From contig NW_019173998.1 in assembly GCF_001642475.1 (NCBI RefSeq), positions 1-64,000 on the forward strand: 64,000 nt of DNA. The letters are read 5' to 3'. Origin of the DNA: Fonsecaea monophora (lineage: Eukaryota > Ascomycota > Eurotiomycetes > Chaetothyriales > Herpotrichiellaceae). Below the pieces are notes generated by a model, which saw only the letters and a list, made by a program, of their open reading frames with translations, was not told the DNA's origin and did not search any database. Position numbers and translations under genes: made by a program. Below are positions 33,079 through 45,508 of this stretch, piece after piece (position 1 is the stretch's first letter; every line of letters starts with the position of its first letter).

Positions 33079-34589
33079 TCAATCAAGTCGTGCCATCATC
33101 TCGTCTTTTGTCATGGGAGTAAAGTTGTCCAAATCTAGACCTCGAGATGCAAGAAGAGTTCGCGCATGCGGTGGGACAAGCTTATTGTTGAGGTGAGGTG
33201 CAATCGAAAGCTCTGTTTGACCAATTAGTCTCATACAATCAATCAAGGGGACAATCCTGGTTGGGTCACGAACCGTGCCGAGAGAAATCAAAGAGTGGTG
33301 GAAGGTCTCGTGAAGCACCACCAGCATGGCGTGAATCGGGAAGACGAGTATTTGGATCTCGCAATTCGTCAAAGAATGGCTGACACATCGCATCGATGGC
33401 CGACAATCGTTGCGTTGGCGTGTATTCCAACAGAGCCGAAATCAATTCAATCGCATCGGGGGACGCTTTTCGGAAGACTTTGTTGAAAGGATGGGGCTTG
33501 ATTTGAGGGAACTTGTGCTCCATGTAGTTTGGATTCATGGTGCGAATCTGATCTCTGGTGGGTGTGCCGAGCACTTTGATGATCTCAACAAGTTGGTCGA
33601 TGCCCGACTCGCCGGGAAACAAGGGTTGACCCAACATCAACTCTGCCATGACACAGCCAGTGGACCAGACATCTGCTTTTAGTCAGTATACCGGTTTTGT
33701 ACATCCACAACGATTCAAGAAATGTACGCACCGATCTTGGTTGTGTAGTTCGTTGCGCCGAAGATCAGCTCTGGGGCACGGTAATATCGAGAGCAAATGT
33801 ATGAGACGTTGGGCTCATTTTCCACCAAGATCTTTGCACTGCCAAAATCGCACAGCTTGAGCACTCCAGTCGTCGGATCGAGCAAGAGATTCTGGGGCTT
33901 GATATCTCGATGGCATATCCCTTGAGAATGAATGTAGGCCAACGAACGGAACAGCTGATAGATGTAGAGTTTGACTTCCAGGATGGGCATGGTGGTCTTC
34001 ATCTTGTTGAAGAATCGAGAGGCTCTGTAGACGGTTTCGGGGACGTACTCGAGGACCAAGTTGAGGTAGACTTCATCCTTCTGTTATCGAAGTTGTATTA
34101 GAATTCGCAGTCAAACGTCAAAGTGCAGTTATGGGAGCAACACTCATACCCTTTCGCCGTTGGAATAATAGAAGGCCTTCAACTCGACGATGTTGGGGTG
34201 TCGGACGATCCGCATTATCTGCAGCTCTCGATTCTGGCGTCCGTTAGTACTTGGACCACAACGCAGGGACGAGGGAACGTATGTTTACCTTGAACCGCTT
34301 GTCTTGAAGCACCCGTTTGATCGCAGCATCCTCTCCGCTGGGCGACAACTTCGTCTGAAAGACTACACCAAACGAACCATTGCCAACAATCTTGCACTGG
34401 GTATATTGCATCTCTCTTGTTTCACCGGTGAGGCCATCCTGCACCTTTTCACGCACCACTTCTGCAAGAATGTGTCAGCGCACGTGCTTCGAGAAGGTTG
34501 CTACGTTTGTGATTTTGTCAAGTAACACAAGGGGACGTACCACCCATGCGCAAACCAGAGAACACTCCACCAGGCCTTGCTTGTGACAT
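33079..34589 (-). CDS. gsk3: Glycogen synthase kinase 3 (GSK3-type Ser/Thr kinase)
   Basis: Conserved CMGC-group kinase of the GSK3/Shaggy family. It acts in growth, stress and developmental signalling in the cytosol and nucleus. About seven exons join in frame from MSQARPGGVFSGLRMG to MMARLD. Motifs are the glycine loop IVGNGSFGVVF, the Lys in AAIKRVLQD, the catalytic HRDIKPQNLL, the DFG in LCDFGSAK, and the activation loop SYICSRYYRAPE with the tyrosine normally phosphorylated in this family. After these come DVWSTGCVMAELMLGQPLFPGESG and the CMGC insert. The C-terminal tail is short (SIAPHLNNKLVPPHART). All splice phases agree, and nothing essential is missing. It is flanked by unusually long gene-free DNA on both sides. 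Confidence 0.95.
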
Positions 34590-37500
34590 AGTCGAGCACT
34601 AAGGGTGTCTGGAATCCACCTTGGCGACGGGGTCGTGGATGTGGAAGGACAGCAAACTCAGCCCTAAGAGGAGAGGCGCAAAGAGGGAGCGGCGTAGAGG
34701 ATGAGAAAGAGAGCAAAAGGAATGTCGGACAGCGCCTGGATTCGAAGTAGGTCAAAGCGGCAATGACCACAGAGGGCAGACGTTATCGAGTTCTCGAGAG
34801 GAAGAAATGGTTCGAGGTGGATGAAGACGAGGGATAGGTATGCGATGCAGGTGAGGAGGAGGAGGGAGGAGAGTTGGGTTGGGTTTGACAGACGAAGCGC
34901 TAATTTCCCCACTTTGCGTAGTTGGTGAGGCTTTCGAAATGAGGTGTGGAAACTCGCGCCGCTATGATGAAACCGGGGTTGCTGGAGATGTTTGGTTAGA
35001 CCAGCTGATCAAGAAGGGAGTGAGATGGAAGCATCTCTACCGTAGGATATCGAGAGAAAGGAGGGTTACCTCTGTGGAGAGAGTTGAGCGTACGGAGCGT
35101 TGGGTTAAGGATGGGAAAATAGGGCGTCTTGGGAGAAGGAAAATAGGTGGGTTGAAAAGGACGAAATGGATGGATTTAGGTCAAGGACGGGGAAGTTGAA
35201 GTTCGAAGGGGGGCGAGAGAAGGGCTTTCAAAGATCAGGGAACTTTTGCAGTCTCGCAGTTTTGGTGATTTCAGTTTTGGGTCAGTCAGAAATGAGGTCG
35301 AGGGAAGGGGAGGAAAGTGCAGCGCAGGAGACGACGCAGGGAATAATAATAATAAGAATCCGTTAACTGGTTAAGTTCAAGTTCACCAGCGGTTCACAAG
35401 TCAAGGACTCAGGATGCCCACGGTCGCCGTACCTAGCAGTTTGGATTATTACTTGGGGCAGCTTAGCGCATCTAACTTAAGGTGCAGGTGCCGCGTGAGT
35501 TTAGATGCAGGCGCAGTGCCAGGACGACCTACGAGTAGACGAGTTAGAGACCTAGAGGGGCCTAGAGGGGCAGGCAGCCAGAGGCACCAGCGGAGGGGGG
35601 GCCAATTATTCATCCAACCCTCCCTTCACTCACGCATGCAACATGCACAAACTATTATTGCTGGTGAAAGCTGCGTTGTCAACCGTTCTCGTTAAATCTC
35701 GAACTCCTGTTCCAAGCCTCAGAGGTGAGGTCACTGTCAGTTTCTCCCCTGACTCAATGGCTCAATGGCTCAATTCGTATCGGAACAATCAGATTCACCA
35801 GAGATCACCCCTCCCAGTCCAACACGAATACAAGTTACATACGTCCCCATCATCCGCAAAGAACTTTTTCCGTCACATGTCCGATGATGCTGACCACGAG
35901 GGATCCTCTCCTCTTTCCACCTTTATTTCCTTGGCCACTGACTGGGGGTCGAAAGGGTCAAGAGTTCGAACGGATCATAGCCAGTGGGAACCAGAGCACG
36001 ACGACACAAAGAGCACTGAGGTTGGGAGGAAATAGGCGAGACCCAGAGCGGGCATCAGAACCCAGAAAAAGCCATTGACAGTCAATAAAGGCACGAGGAA
36101 AAAAAGTGGTCGCAGGTCAGATGATGCCCTTGTCAAAGGCCCTGCCACCCTACCGCCAGCTATACTGCATCATGGCTCCATTACGCTGGGATCCATCTCC
36201 GTTTAACCTCTACTAACTGGGGCCCATTCACCTCGCACCAAATCGCCTGTTAGGCTCGCCCGCAAGGAATCCAGATCCACTCGACTCCCCCCGGGCTGCC
36301 GTCGACTTGCCCCTCCAGCTAAGCTCCAAGTTATTGTTTGCGAGCAAGCCCACCCCCGGCCCTGGACCTGAGAGCAGCATTGACCAGCCACACATACCCA
36401 GCTTCTTGTGAAAGGTCAAGTGCTGTCAGTAACCATTCTCAAACAGCTTGCCACGGAAGTTGGGCAAAAACACGCCCCCCTCCCTCCACGTGCTCTTACA
36501 GGTTGTCTGGTCACTCCCCTCCGGCGACACGGCCAATGAATCACCGTTCTCGCCTGTTGATCCATGACTTTGTTGGTCTCACCACCCGTCCTCGCCGGCG
36601 CCTACCTTCTTGCAGCCAGAATCTCTCTCTCTCTTCAGGGTGACACAACATGGTTTTTTTCATGCTAGTTGGGTGTTACCGCACCCTGCATCGAATGCAC
36701 GATCAAAGCCACGGCTCTTCTTGCCGTCCTGCCAGATCCCACAAATTGACCACCTGCAATTCATCATACTCATAGAGAAGCTCGAGGGAGACCCGACAGA
36801 GTAGCAGGCATGGCACGGGCCAGGTAATCTACCAGGCTTGCGGGCAACATGGGTGCAACGGCTCGCACTCGACAGACCTGTCCTATCAGCATGGTTGATC
36901 CCGGGCCAAGGACTAATTTGCTACGGACACACATGCCAAAACGTCATTCAGCATACGCTTAGAGCATTCCGGAACTTTAAAGGGAAAAAAGGGGATCTTG
37001 CCCTCGCGTACCAAGTGCGGTATTCAAGCCAGCAATGCGAGACTGGAACAGATCTTTTCATCCATGGAGACAGGAGCCCATACCACCGTCTTTGACTTTT
37101 TGGGGAATATGGAAAATTGTTCCTTATGCTTTGTGTCAATTCCCAGAAAATCCAAAACAACCCAATATCCTTGGTCGGCGCGAATAACAGTCGCTAGCAC
37201 AGGAGATCAGAAGCACCATGACCCATGGCGCGGGAATGTGGTGGCCGCGTGAGGGAACAAAAATGTCTGGTGAGATTAAACAATAATATCAGCGCGCTCG
37301 CTCAGGTCCGAGCCTTGCCACCACCACGATGGGCTGTTCAAGGCCAACTCTGAAACCACCAACAGGCACCTGGCGCAAGATCAGCATTCGAAACAAAAGC
37401 ACGAGACAGTCAAAAAAGAATACAAGGAGAGCAGTCGGGCTGACCAAGGCGTACCATGAAAATCTACCCACTCACATGCTCAGCCGCATTTGCCATCCAG

Positions 37501-39814
37501 CATCCCCCCCTTTTCCTATTGCAAGACGGGAAAGGTTGGTGTTGCACACATGATCCCTTTGTCGATCTGGGATCCGGACAGACTAATCATGACACCAGCT
37601 CCTGACTCTCTGCGTCCACTTACCCACGGATGATGTGCATGAACAAAATTGCTTTGCCTCTAGAGGGCTAACAGGCCTGCTGTGCTACGAGGCCACTATC
37701 ACCAAGATTTGATCGTATCCATTCGAACCAATATAGCAGGAAGGCTGAACAGCTCGAGAGCTTTACCGCCATGCCTCGTACTCGTTACAGGATTCTTCTT
37801 CGAAGGGTTGAATCGTTTTTCGGTCACATTTACCCGTCTCACGACTCACAAGTGCCCTTCATGCACCTCAGCTGTCACCCGCAGCTCGCCTCACTCTCTT
37901 CATCCTTGCAGATTCGTCTAAACTTAATGCGGGTAAACATGAGGTTGTACCGACATCCGTGTGGTTCGTCCGTTCGACCTTTGCAGATTCAATTCCGTCT
38001 ACGAGTAAGCCCCTTCGAACTTCGTTCAGCCTGAGTGGACCACCATTGAATGGGGTACTAGTACCTCGTACCTTGTTCTTCCTTCCTACGATTATACAAG
38101 GCTATCGAATGTCAAACGTGCCCCAACAGGGTTCAACAGCTCCGATAATAGGACCCAAAGTCCCCCAAGAATCATGTCGCATCTCTTCAGCTTTGACCCA
38201 GAGTTCCCAACCGCTTTTGTTCTAGCCCAGCCACACCAGTCACTCATCTCCCCCGATGCATCATCACTCACATCCCTGCCCTCCTATTCAAGTCGAGCAT
38301 GAACTGCAGCAAGATTTGTTGAAGAAGACTACTGAGGCAAGGGGCGTCATCCAGACCAGTGGGAACATACAGTCCTCCCTACTCTGGTTAGCGCAACATG
38401 CACGAGCGCAATTGTGGACGAGGCAGACGTCGGCCCTGTTCTGGCCAGCCAATGCATGCAACCTCGTCTACCGCGTACACTTGAATGCATCAGTCATTCG
38501 CCGTTCCCACACAGCTGCATCAACCAACTACCGCGTGAGTTGGACTTCGGAAAAGGATGAGTCCATCCTCCATCAAGGGTCAAAATATGTGGACGGCCCG
38601 CTTGTCCCTTCTGGACTCGCCCAACACAGGGATCCTTTACCCGGGTCTGTCCCATCCCTTGCTTCCACTTCCCACCTTCTTTCCCAAAACACCAAAACAA
38701 TTCACGTCAATATATTGGCATTACTCTAGATTGGTGCGAATTATTCAGACAACATGCCCTCGCATTTTACAGCTCGGACACAAGCCTGTCCTGCACGAAT
38801 ACCCGAAGGGTGGGCTGGTGCCAGGGGTCAAACTACCCCCCCCCCTCCCCGGTATCGCATCCATCAGGCTGTGTCGAAGACGCCTCACGGATGACAATCG
38901 TCTCGCTAAGCCGTCCTGCCTTGTCGGAGGTGAGAAAGGCGGTCTGTATATATCTCCTTCCCTCCCCTTCCGTTCCTTGATTCGTCTGGCTGCTGCTGTC
39001 ATCTTCTGCTTTGAGCGATGGTGCTGTCCAGCCTGGGACAGAGGCTGCATTTGGCTACCAGCTGAATCGAGAATTTCCTTCCTAGATTCCCTTTGCCTGG
39101 AATCAGTCTCCCTCTGTTTCTTCGCGACGACGGGTCACCAGAACTTGCTGGACTCCAAACCCCGCGGCAAGCATGTTATCGAGACAGGCATCAAACTACA
39201 GGCACCAAGGTAAGGCTGGGCACTGACGGCAGAAGTCGAAGGCAAAAATGCACGGTCAAGGAGAGTCATCGAACCGCCGGTGGACACACTTGTCGAAGCC
39301 TATAGAAGGGATTAACCTTTGCCAATGTACAAACAGACGGGTCTTGGGTCATTGAGCAGGGGCAACTTTTCAAAGCAGTCACAAAAACTCCAGCATCTGG
39401 TTTTATTGATACAGGGCCCCCTTTTTCTTCTATTATGCAGTATCGATAGATTTCGTGGTCGAATCTCATGCAGCGAGGGTGGCCATCCTAGACCAAACAC
39501 GTCTCGCCCACCAACTTCGTCATGGTCTTTCTGCCCGTACATACAGATACATAGAGAAAAGTGAACAGGTAGAACACTCCTCTTTGGTCCCTTGAACAAT
39601 AGGGTAGGATCACGACCTCGCAGAGTCACTGGCCGCGAACAAGGTCTGGTGGTTGTGGAGAGTTCTTGGATGTGCCTCCGTGAGCTGCTCACTGCGCCAA
39701 TGTATGAGACCCATTTTGTGCTCCGGCGTTGTCAAGGGCACGTGTGCTTGAGAGTGAAGAGGAGAGGTAGTAAAACATCGTCGAAGGTTGTTGAAGTTAT
39801 ACCACGCGCAGGCG
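34590..39814. other. Long gene-free stretch upstream of GSK3
   Basis: About 5.2 kb between the GSK3 start and the TOM40 3' end. There are many small open frames on both strands, none with a recognisable domain. The longest (38557-39213, plus, 218 residues) has a Pro/Cys/Trp-rich chance-like composition. Small tandem repeats occur (CCTAGAGGGG twice near 35550; CAATGGCT repeats near 35755). It may contain a long GSK3 5' leader or non-coding transcripts, which cannot be shown here. Confidence 0.5.
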
Positions 39815-41037
39815 CTAAATTGGCGGTGGGATTGCGTTCTGGTTCTCCGGGCGCTCCATGACCTCTTGCAGTTCTTCTGGAGCACCTTCCAGTGAGACAG
39901 CCACACCAAGCTTGTGGGTGTTCTGAAAGAACGTCAGCATGAGTCTTGCAAGGGATTGGGGACTGGCTTATGGAATATTGGTTCAAACTCACCTTCCACT
40001 GGTCGATTTCTGCGGCAAAGGTCAATGTTACCGGAGGTGCAACACGCCTCTCCAGTACCACACCAAACTTGCCAGTGCTGTCGACTTGCGCGCGGTAGAC
40101 TGAGTTAGTGAAACTATACTTGAGGCCCACGGTTGTTGTTCCTTCTCGTCGCGGTCCCCCAAACATGCCGGCTCCGAAGCCAGGGGCAAATTGTAGTTGG
40201 CAATCAACACCTGCCTCGACCTTGTCGGTCAACCGTCTCCAGTATGTAGCTCCCAACGAGCCTTGGCTCAGCCATTGTGCGCTAGCAATCCAGTCGGTGC
40301 TCTTGTATCTTGCGCAGTATGACAACGCAGTCTCAGGTTTGCTGTTCAAGGCGGGTCGTTGCCATACACCCTCGAGTCCCAGTGCAAGCTTTGGTGTGAT
40401 TGATTGCAGGTAGCTTCCAATGAAAATACCCGTGACACCGCCTTCCATGATTGATGGACTGAGGGCCTTGACTGACGCCGAAAAGTCGCTACCCGTATAC
40501 TCGTTCTCGATTTGTACCATTGTCTGGGATTGTCGCGGATCAATCGAAGTCTGCGTCTTGGTGACGAATCGTGGAGACCATCTAAGGTTTCCCCAGGCCG
40601 TCAAAGACCGGTCGCTCGAGTAAGCAGCTTGCATGAAAACCTATTGAAACCGGTAAGTCAAGGTTCATGATTCATTATCATCAGCCAAATGGCAAAGGAA
40701 GACTTACATCAGAGTTGCCATACAACGCCATTAGTTGCCAGGGCGGTAGAGCTTGGGAGCCCATGGCGAAGCCATGTTGTAGGCGAAACAGAGGGTTTAT
40801 GCTGAAGACCTTTTGCAAGTCACAGCGCAAGCCGGAGAACATGAAGTTAGACAGGAGAACATCCTTTTGGACTTCGCGCGAGATATTGTCGACTGTTCCA
40901 GGATTCTCAAGGCCTAACAACTTCCTCCTAGCCGAAAGACCGGAGTAAGAGTCTGCAATGGTTGCGGCGATGGCATTGTCTGTCAAGAACGACAAGACAG
41001 ATGTCGATGATGATTTCTCCTCGACCACGACCGCCAT
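39815..41037 (-). CDS. tom40: Mitochondrial import receptor channel TOM40
   Basis: Beta-barrel pore of the TOM complex in the mitochondrial outer membrane, through which nearly all imported precursors pass. Three exons, 41037-40708, 40640-39993 and 39922-39815, give 361 residues. It belongs to the Porin_3 (VDAC/Tom40) family. Recognisable stretches are NPGTVDNISREVQKDV, MFSGLRCDL, FRLQHGFAMGSQALPPW, the alternating beta-strand pattern such as TMVQIENEYTGSDFSASVKA, and SLGATYWRRLTDKVEAG. The C-terminus ends AIPPPI. Length and start (MAVVVEEKSSS) fit fungal homologs. Divergent from the phosphofructo-2-kinase gene. Confidence 0.93.
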
Positions 41038-41761
41038 CTTTCAGGATCGAAGTGCAGCACCTCGGCACGCACTAGCAACCGTCTGGTTTTGCGAAAACAA
41101 GGAGAGATAGGACGGGAATATCGAGCAGGTTATTGGAGAGGGAGGGGGAGGAAGATTGAAGGGCAGAAGATGCTCGTGACTGCGCTGATCTGGTGTCTGT
41201 TGGAGCTTCGACTTTTGCAGGCGCAGGGAAATCTATGAAGAATTGGCCTGTAACTCCGTACTAGGCAAGTCCACCGCAGGCAACCCGTGCCAAGTGAAGT
41301 CGTCAGCCAATGGAGAAGCGGCGTCGCGAGGACTTCAGCTTAGCTGCTGCTTTAATATATTCAGCCAATGAGAGGCAATGTGGAGAAAGCTATCATCGGA
41401 CGGCAACAACCTCGGACCTCCACCCCATATTTCTTCTTGCCTTATCACCGACCCGGTTTGCTTTCGTTGCGCAGTTGCAGGACAGTCATTCATTCATCCT
41501 TATCGAAACGGCCTATTAGATCGGACATCGATATTCATGAAAGTATCTGGCTAGTATCTGACTATGGATGTATAGAAACAACGAGAAGGCATTCCGCGTT
41601 TCCAGCTGGCAGGTCGTCAAGGAACACATCCGATCTGGGACCGAACATTAAACGAGAACAGAGACATCCGCAGGACCGTGCGCGACTCTTCATACTCCAG
41701 GCCTGGCTTTTGTGACTTATCATCCTACTTGGGACTCTTTAGCGAGCCCTCACTGTTCACC
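41038..41761. promoter_or_regulatory. Divergent promoter between TOM40 and the phosphofructo-2-kinase
   Basis: About 720 bases between outward-facing starts with no gene of its own. No specific factor site stands out by eye. Confidence 0.45.
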
Positions 41762-43481
41762 ATGGATACTCTGTTAACCGCCGAATCGGCGGTCAATTCA
41801 CCTCGCTACCGACGCAAGTCGAGCACATTTGTCGACGCAATACATGATCTCCCAGAAAAGAGCGAACTCGCTCCCGCCCAGCTCTACAGCACCGAGTCCG
41901 GACGACTGTTCCATGCTGGTCGGATTGCCATTACTACAGTAGGGCTGCCAGCTCGCGGCAAGACTCACATCTCGGTGGCACTAGCTCGCTATTTACGATG
42001 GCTAGGTGTTAAAACCCGGATCTTTCACCTAGGAGACTATCGCAGAGCTATTGTAGGTCCAGGAAAGGATGTCCCAGATGATTATTTCTTCGTCAACGCA
42101 TCGGCATCGTCGGTACTGCTGAGGCAGAAGATCCTCAAGAAGTGCAGAGAGGATATTTACCACTTCCTCAACCATGAAAACGGTCAGATCGCCATCTATG
42201 ACGCAGTCAACCCCCTGTCTGCTGGTCGCAGGTCACTGGCCAAAGAATTCGCGAAACACAATATCAAGTGTCTGTTCATTGAGTCAAGCTGCGACGACCA
42301 GCGCATCATTGAAGAGAACGTCCGCAGTGTCAAAATTTCCTCACCCGACTACATAGGTTGGCCCGAGGCCGAAGCAGTCAAACATTATCTGAACCGAGTA
42401 ACTGCAAAGATTCCACACTTCGAGACCATGGAGGAGCCGGACCTCGACTGGATCAAGATGATCAACGCGGGGGAGAGACTAGTGGTCAATAACACGAGCT
42501 TCGGTTACTTGTCACATCGAATTGTGTTCTATCTGTTGAACCTCCACATCAAATCGCGACATACCTATTTTGCTCGTGCGGGCACCACTTTGGAAGAGGA
42601 ATCCTTCAAAGCCGATGCGCGGCTTTCACCCCAGGGTAAGGATTACGCCAAGAAAATGAGTGAGACGTTGCTCAAGCATCGAGAAGAGGAGAGACGGGCC
42701 TTGATCGAGAAGGGAGGGATTGACACGCCGCTGAAACCACTCATCGTTTGGACTTCTACGAGACGCAGGACCGTGGAAACCGCAGCATACCTACAAGACA
42801 AGGGGTTCAAAGTGAGGCAAAGGTCCCAAATGAGCCAGCTTAATCCTGGCGTGTGCGAAAAGAAATCGGAGCGTAGGATTCGCCAGGAATATCCGGAAGA
42901 GGTGGTGAAGCACGATCTGGACCCGTACCATCACAGATTCCCTAGAGCAGAGGTGAGGGACGATTTGGTCTGGATGCATTGGGTTGCGCTGACAATAACA
43001 GTCTTACCACGATGTTGCAGTTCGGCTTGAGCCCATCATTCTTGAACTGGAAAGGGAGCAGAACGACCTTCTCATCATTGCACACGAAAGCGTCCTCCGT
43101 GTGCTTTACGGATATCTGATGGCATGTAATGCTCCAGACATACCCTTCCTATCGTTCCCACGAGACGAGATAATCGAGGTGATTTCTGAACACTAGAATC
43201 TTCGAGACCAACACTGACAACCGTTTCAGATTATCCCCGCCAGTTACAACAATGAAGCAAAGCGGATAAAAATTCCGAACCTTCCGCCCGAGATCATTCC
43301 TGCCTCGCCGGAAGGCATCAAGGCGCCCGCGCCACCCAGCGGATTCGCCACCCCGATCCCAGGCCTGGGCAGTGGCCTCGCTAGTCCGAGGACTGGGAGA
43401 AGTACGCCAGAACCAGCCTCTGGGTACAAGACACCAGAAGACTCTGAGAACCTCTCGGTGAGGATGCACGATGTGGTGTGA
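41762..43481 (+). CDS. 6-phosphofructo-2-kinase with a phosphatase-dead fructose-2,6-bisphosphatase domain
   Basis: Makes fructose 2,6-bisphosphate, the activator of glycolytic phosphofructokinase. Three exons (41762 to about 42951, from about 43002, then the last after an intron near 43178-43230). The N-terminal kinase has the Walker A loop GLPARGKTH, HLGDYRR, IYDAVNP and FIESSCDDQ. The C-terminal histidine phosphatase half has FARAGTT where active enzymes have RHGE, so the phospho-accepting His is replaced by Ala (codon 273). The second His in IIAHESVLR is kept. Yeast Pfk26 likewise lacks this histidine. The protein is therefore predicted to act as kinase only. The tail is Pro/Ser/Thr rich (SPRTGRSTPEPASGYKTPED), likely a regulatory phosphorylation region. 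The ATG at 41762 is preferred over 41678, because it begins the conserved region. Confidence 0.9.
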
Positions 43482-43621
43482 TGTGGTGGGGACTGCCGCG
43501 AGACTGTTTGGAGCGGAAGTTGCGAGAGTTGTACGGCCATGTGTTCGACGTAAGGTATCATCTATGCGACATGACATAAGTTCAACAGTGTGGGCTGTTG
43601 TATAGTGATCGGGTCCACTGG

Positions 43622-44048
43622 TCAGCCACCGTGGAGAGTAGAAACGAAGAGTATAGTGTCTTTGTTGGCGAGTTCGTATTTGTCCTCGCCCTCGAGTTCC
43701 CAATCAGAGTCGTTGATTAAAACGAGAATCCCTGGTCGACTTCCAGTGGGCCGTATCAGCGCTGTGGTTCCAGTATCGACGGGACTCTCACATACACATT
43801 GCCGTCGAGGACAAACAGCTCTTTTCTCGAGTCTTTCATCAGATTACTGCAAAGGTACTTGACCAGGTATCCGACAGTAGGGGGTTTCCCGTCATCAGCG
43901 TCTTTGGCAAGCGTCAAGGAGTGTTTTGACACATTGTCAAAGAGCATCTCTAGGCCACCACTTGGGCTCCATCAGTGGGCGATCAACCAGAAGGGGGGGG
44001 AAGCTCGACCCACGTGAACTCGACTGTGATATCGATGGTTTCGAACAT
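43622..44048 (-). CDS. urm1: Ubiquitin-related modifier 1 (sulfur carrier for tRNA thiolation)
   Basis: Small sulfur carrier and ubiquitin-like modifier. Its C-terminal thiocarboxylate supplies sulfur for 2-thiolation of wobble uridine in tRNA, and it can also be attached to proteins. Three short exons read MFETIDITVEFT, then GGLEMLFDNVSKH through NLMKDSRKELFVLDGNV, then RPGILVLINDSDWELEGED and the end FVSTLHGG. The last two glycines are the essential di-Gly terminus. About 110 residues, typical for the family. The first splice (donor after TTCAC, acceptor before TGGTGGCC) rebuilds the conserved GGLEMLF. The middle intron has a less standard context. It is convergent with the phosphofructo-2-kinase gene, 140 bases away. 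Confidence 0.92.
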
Positions 44049-44525
44049 TCTGTGACGACGAGATGTACAGATGCGATGCTTGTTAGAAGGGCTGCGAATG
44101 AGGATATCCTGGACTCTGGATAATGGATACTGGGTGACTGGAGAACAGCGCAGCGACTTGGATTTTCCGAATCGCCAGGGCCATTTGGCGGAATATAGAT
44201 TTTCCGGGGATTGGCAAGCTAGTCCCTCTTTTGACGTTCGGGACGTTTCTCATCACGTGGCAGGCAATTGGCGTCGTCAGGTTCGGGATCCGATTTTAGA
44301 CTCGAAGCGTCTCATTTTAATTACTTGGTACTTCTCGGCACCCGTGCTCGCTTATGGCTTTTTCAAACGTCAAGGCAGGGGTGGGCATGTTAACTGATTT
44401 CCTGATCATTGGGAACAAGGTCTCTTCCTTCGTCTGCTGTTAAACACCGCGAGATAACCACCATATGATGTACCGTCCATTCTCTCATTCCATCCGCTGC
44501 ACTGTCAATGGAGCATGAGCCAATC
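44049..44525. other. Spacer between URM1 and the secreted protein gene
   Basis: About 480 bases containing the URM1 promoter. No gene is recognised. Confidence 0.45.
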
Positions 44526-45508
44526 TCATCCAGCCTCAGGCACCGAGCTGTTCATTCGAGTAGGCTCCAACAGCTGTACGCTTGGAAGAGATTCAGAACA
44601 ACCAAAATAGTTGGAGCAGGAGCCAACCCGCAGGAACCTGAACCTTTGGTTAGAAGATGCATATCCCTCGGAAGAAGTACTCACATTTTGTCTGGAAGAA
44701 GCCCCGCTTGCGACGGGGATTGAGGTTGTTGCAGTACTCGAGGTAAGTGAAGACAGTGTGTGAGTAGCCACAGGGATAGACGTGGTAGGGGCTGGGGCTG
44801 GCGGCTCCGTGATGCTGATGGTTGCTGTTGCGCTCCTCACATTCCCGACCCGAGTACAGAGCCCCGCCGCCGCCTGATATACGGAAAGACCGCTTGGATC
44901 TGCAGTGGATGCGTAGGTAATGCATGCGCTCTGGAGCTGGTCGAATGGGCCTGGGTTATAGGCTGAGCCGGAGTAACAGAGGCAACTGGCTTGATCACCA
45001 TCGTCCAAGGAAGTGAAGCCAGAAGTCGCCGCAGCACATGACTCAATTAGGGAAAAGACCTGCAAACAACTGGCCGAGTACGAGTCGACGGGCATTGATA
45101 CTGTGCCTGTGATTGACCCGGACCCGGCTCTTGAAGAAGTGGTATCGTCGGTGGTCGTCGTGGTAGCAAGCAACAGCGACGAGAAGCAATCGGCCGCCGT
45201 GGTTTGATCGCAACATGAGATGAACGCGCTACCTCCCAGGGAAGCACAGGAGGCGCAGAAGTTGCCGACGCAGGCTATGTGGCAGTTAGTCCCCGAGGGG
45301 TGTCTTTGTAAAGGAGTGACATGATGTACTCACAGCTCACGATAGGGGGGCACGTGGCCGCATAGTTCGTGCAGGACGAATACAACGCTGAATACGAAAG
45401 GTCTGATGTGGTCTGCACGTCTTGTCGGGCATGGAAGACATTCACATGGGCGACCACAACACCTGCAAGGCTGCTCAAAACAGCGCTCGACATTAGAGCA
45501 AAAGCCAT
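44526..45508 (-). CDS. Secreted Cys-rich, Ser/Thr-rich protein of unknown function
   Basis: Predicted extracellular or wall-associated protein. The start MAFALMSSAVLSSLAGVVVA is a clear signal peptide. Exons 45508-45334 and 45274 onward join in frame, giving a Cys-rich module with CVGNFCASC and ISCCDQ. A second module follows with CLCYSGSAYNPGPFDQLQ, then a Ser/Thr/Pro-rich stalk (SITEPPAPAPTTSIPVATH). The stop at 44526 follows an unconserved-looking tail. An intron starting near 44690 (GTGAGT) could replace the last 50 residues, so the C-terminus is unsure. I see no clear hydrophobic GPI signal. An upstream in-frame ATG at 45580 is less likely, because it would precede the signal peptide. 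No named family is recognised. Confidence 0.65.

Noticed and set aside
38557..39213. 218-residue plus-strand frame in the gene-free stretch
   Set aside because: Composition is chance-like (Pro, Cys, Trp, Leu without pattern) with no domain or start context. It could still be a lineage-specific gene, but nothing supports it.
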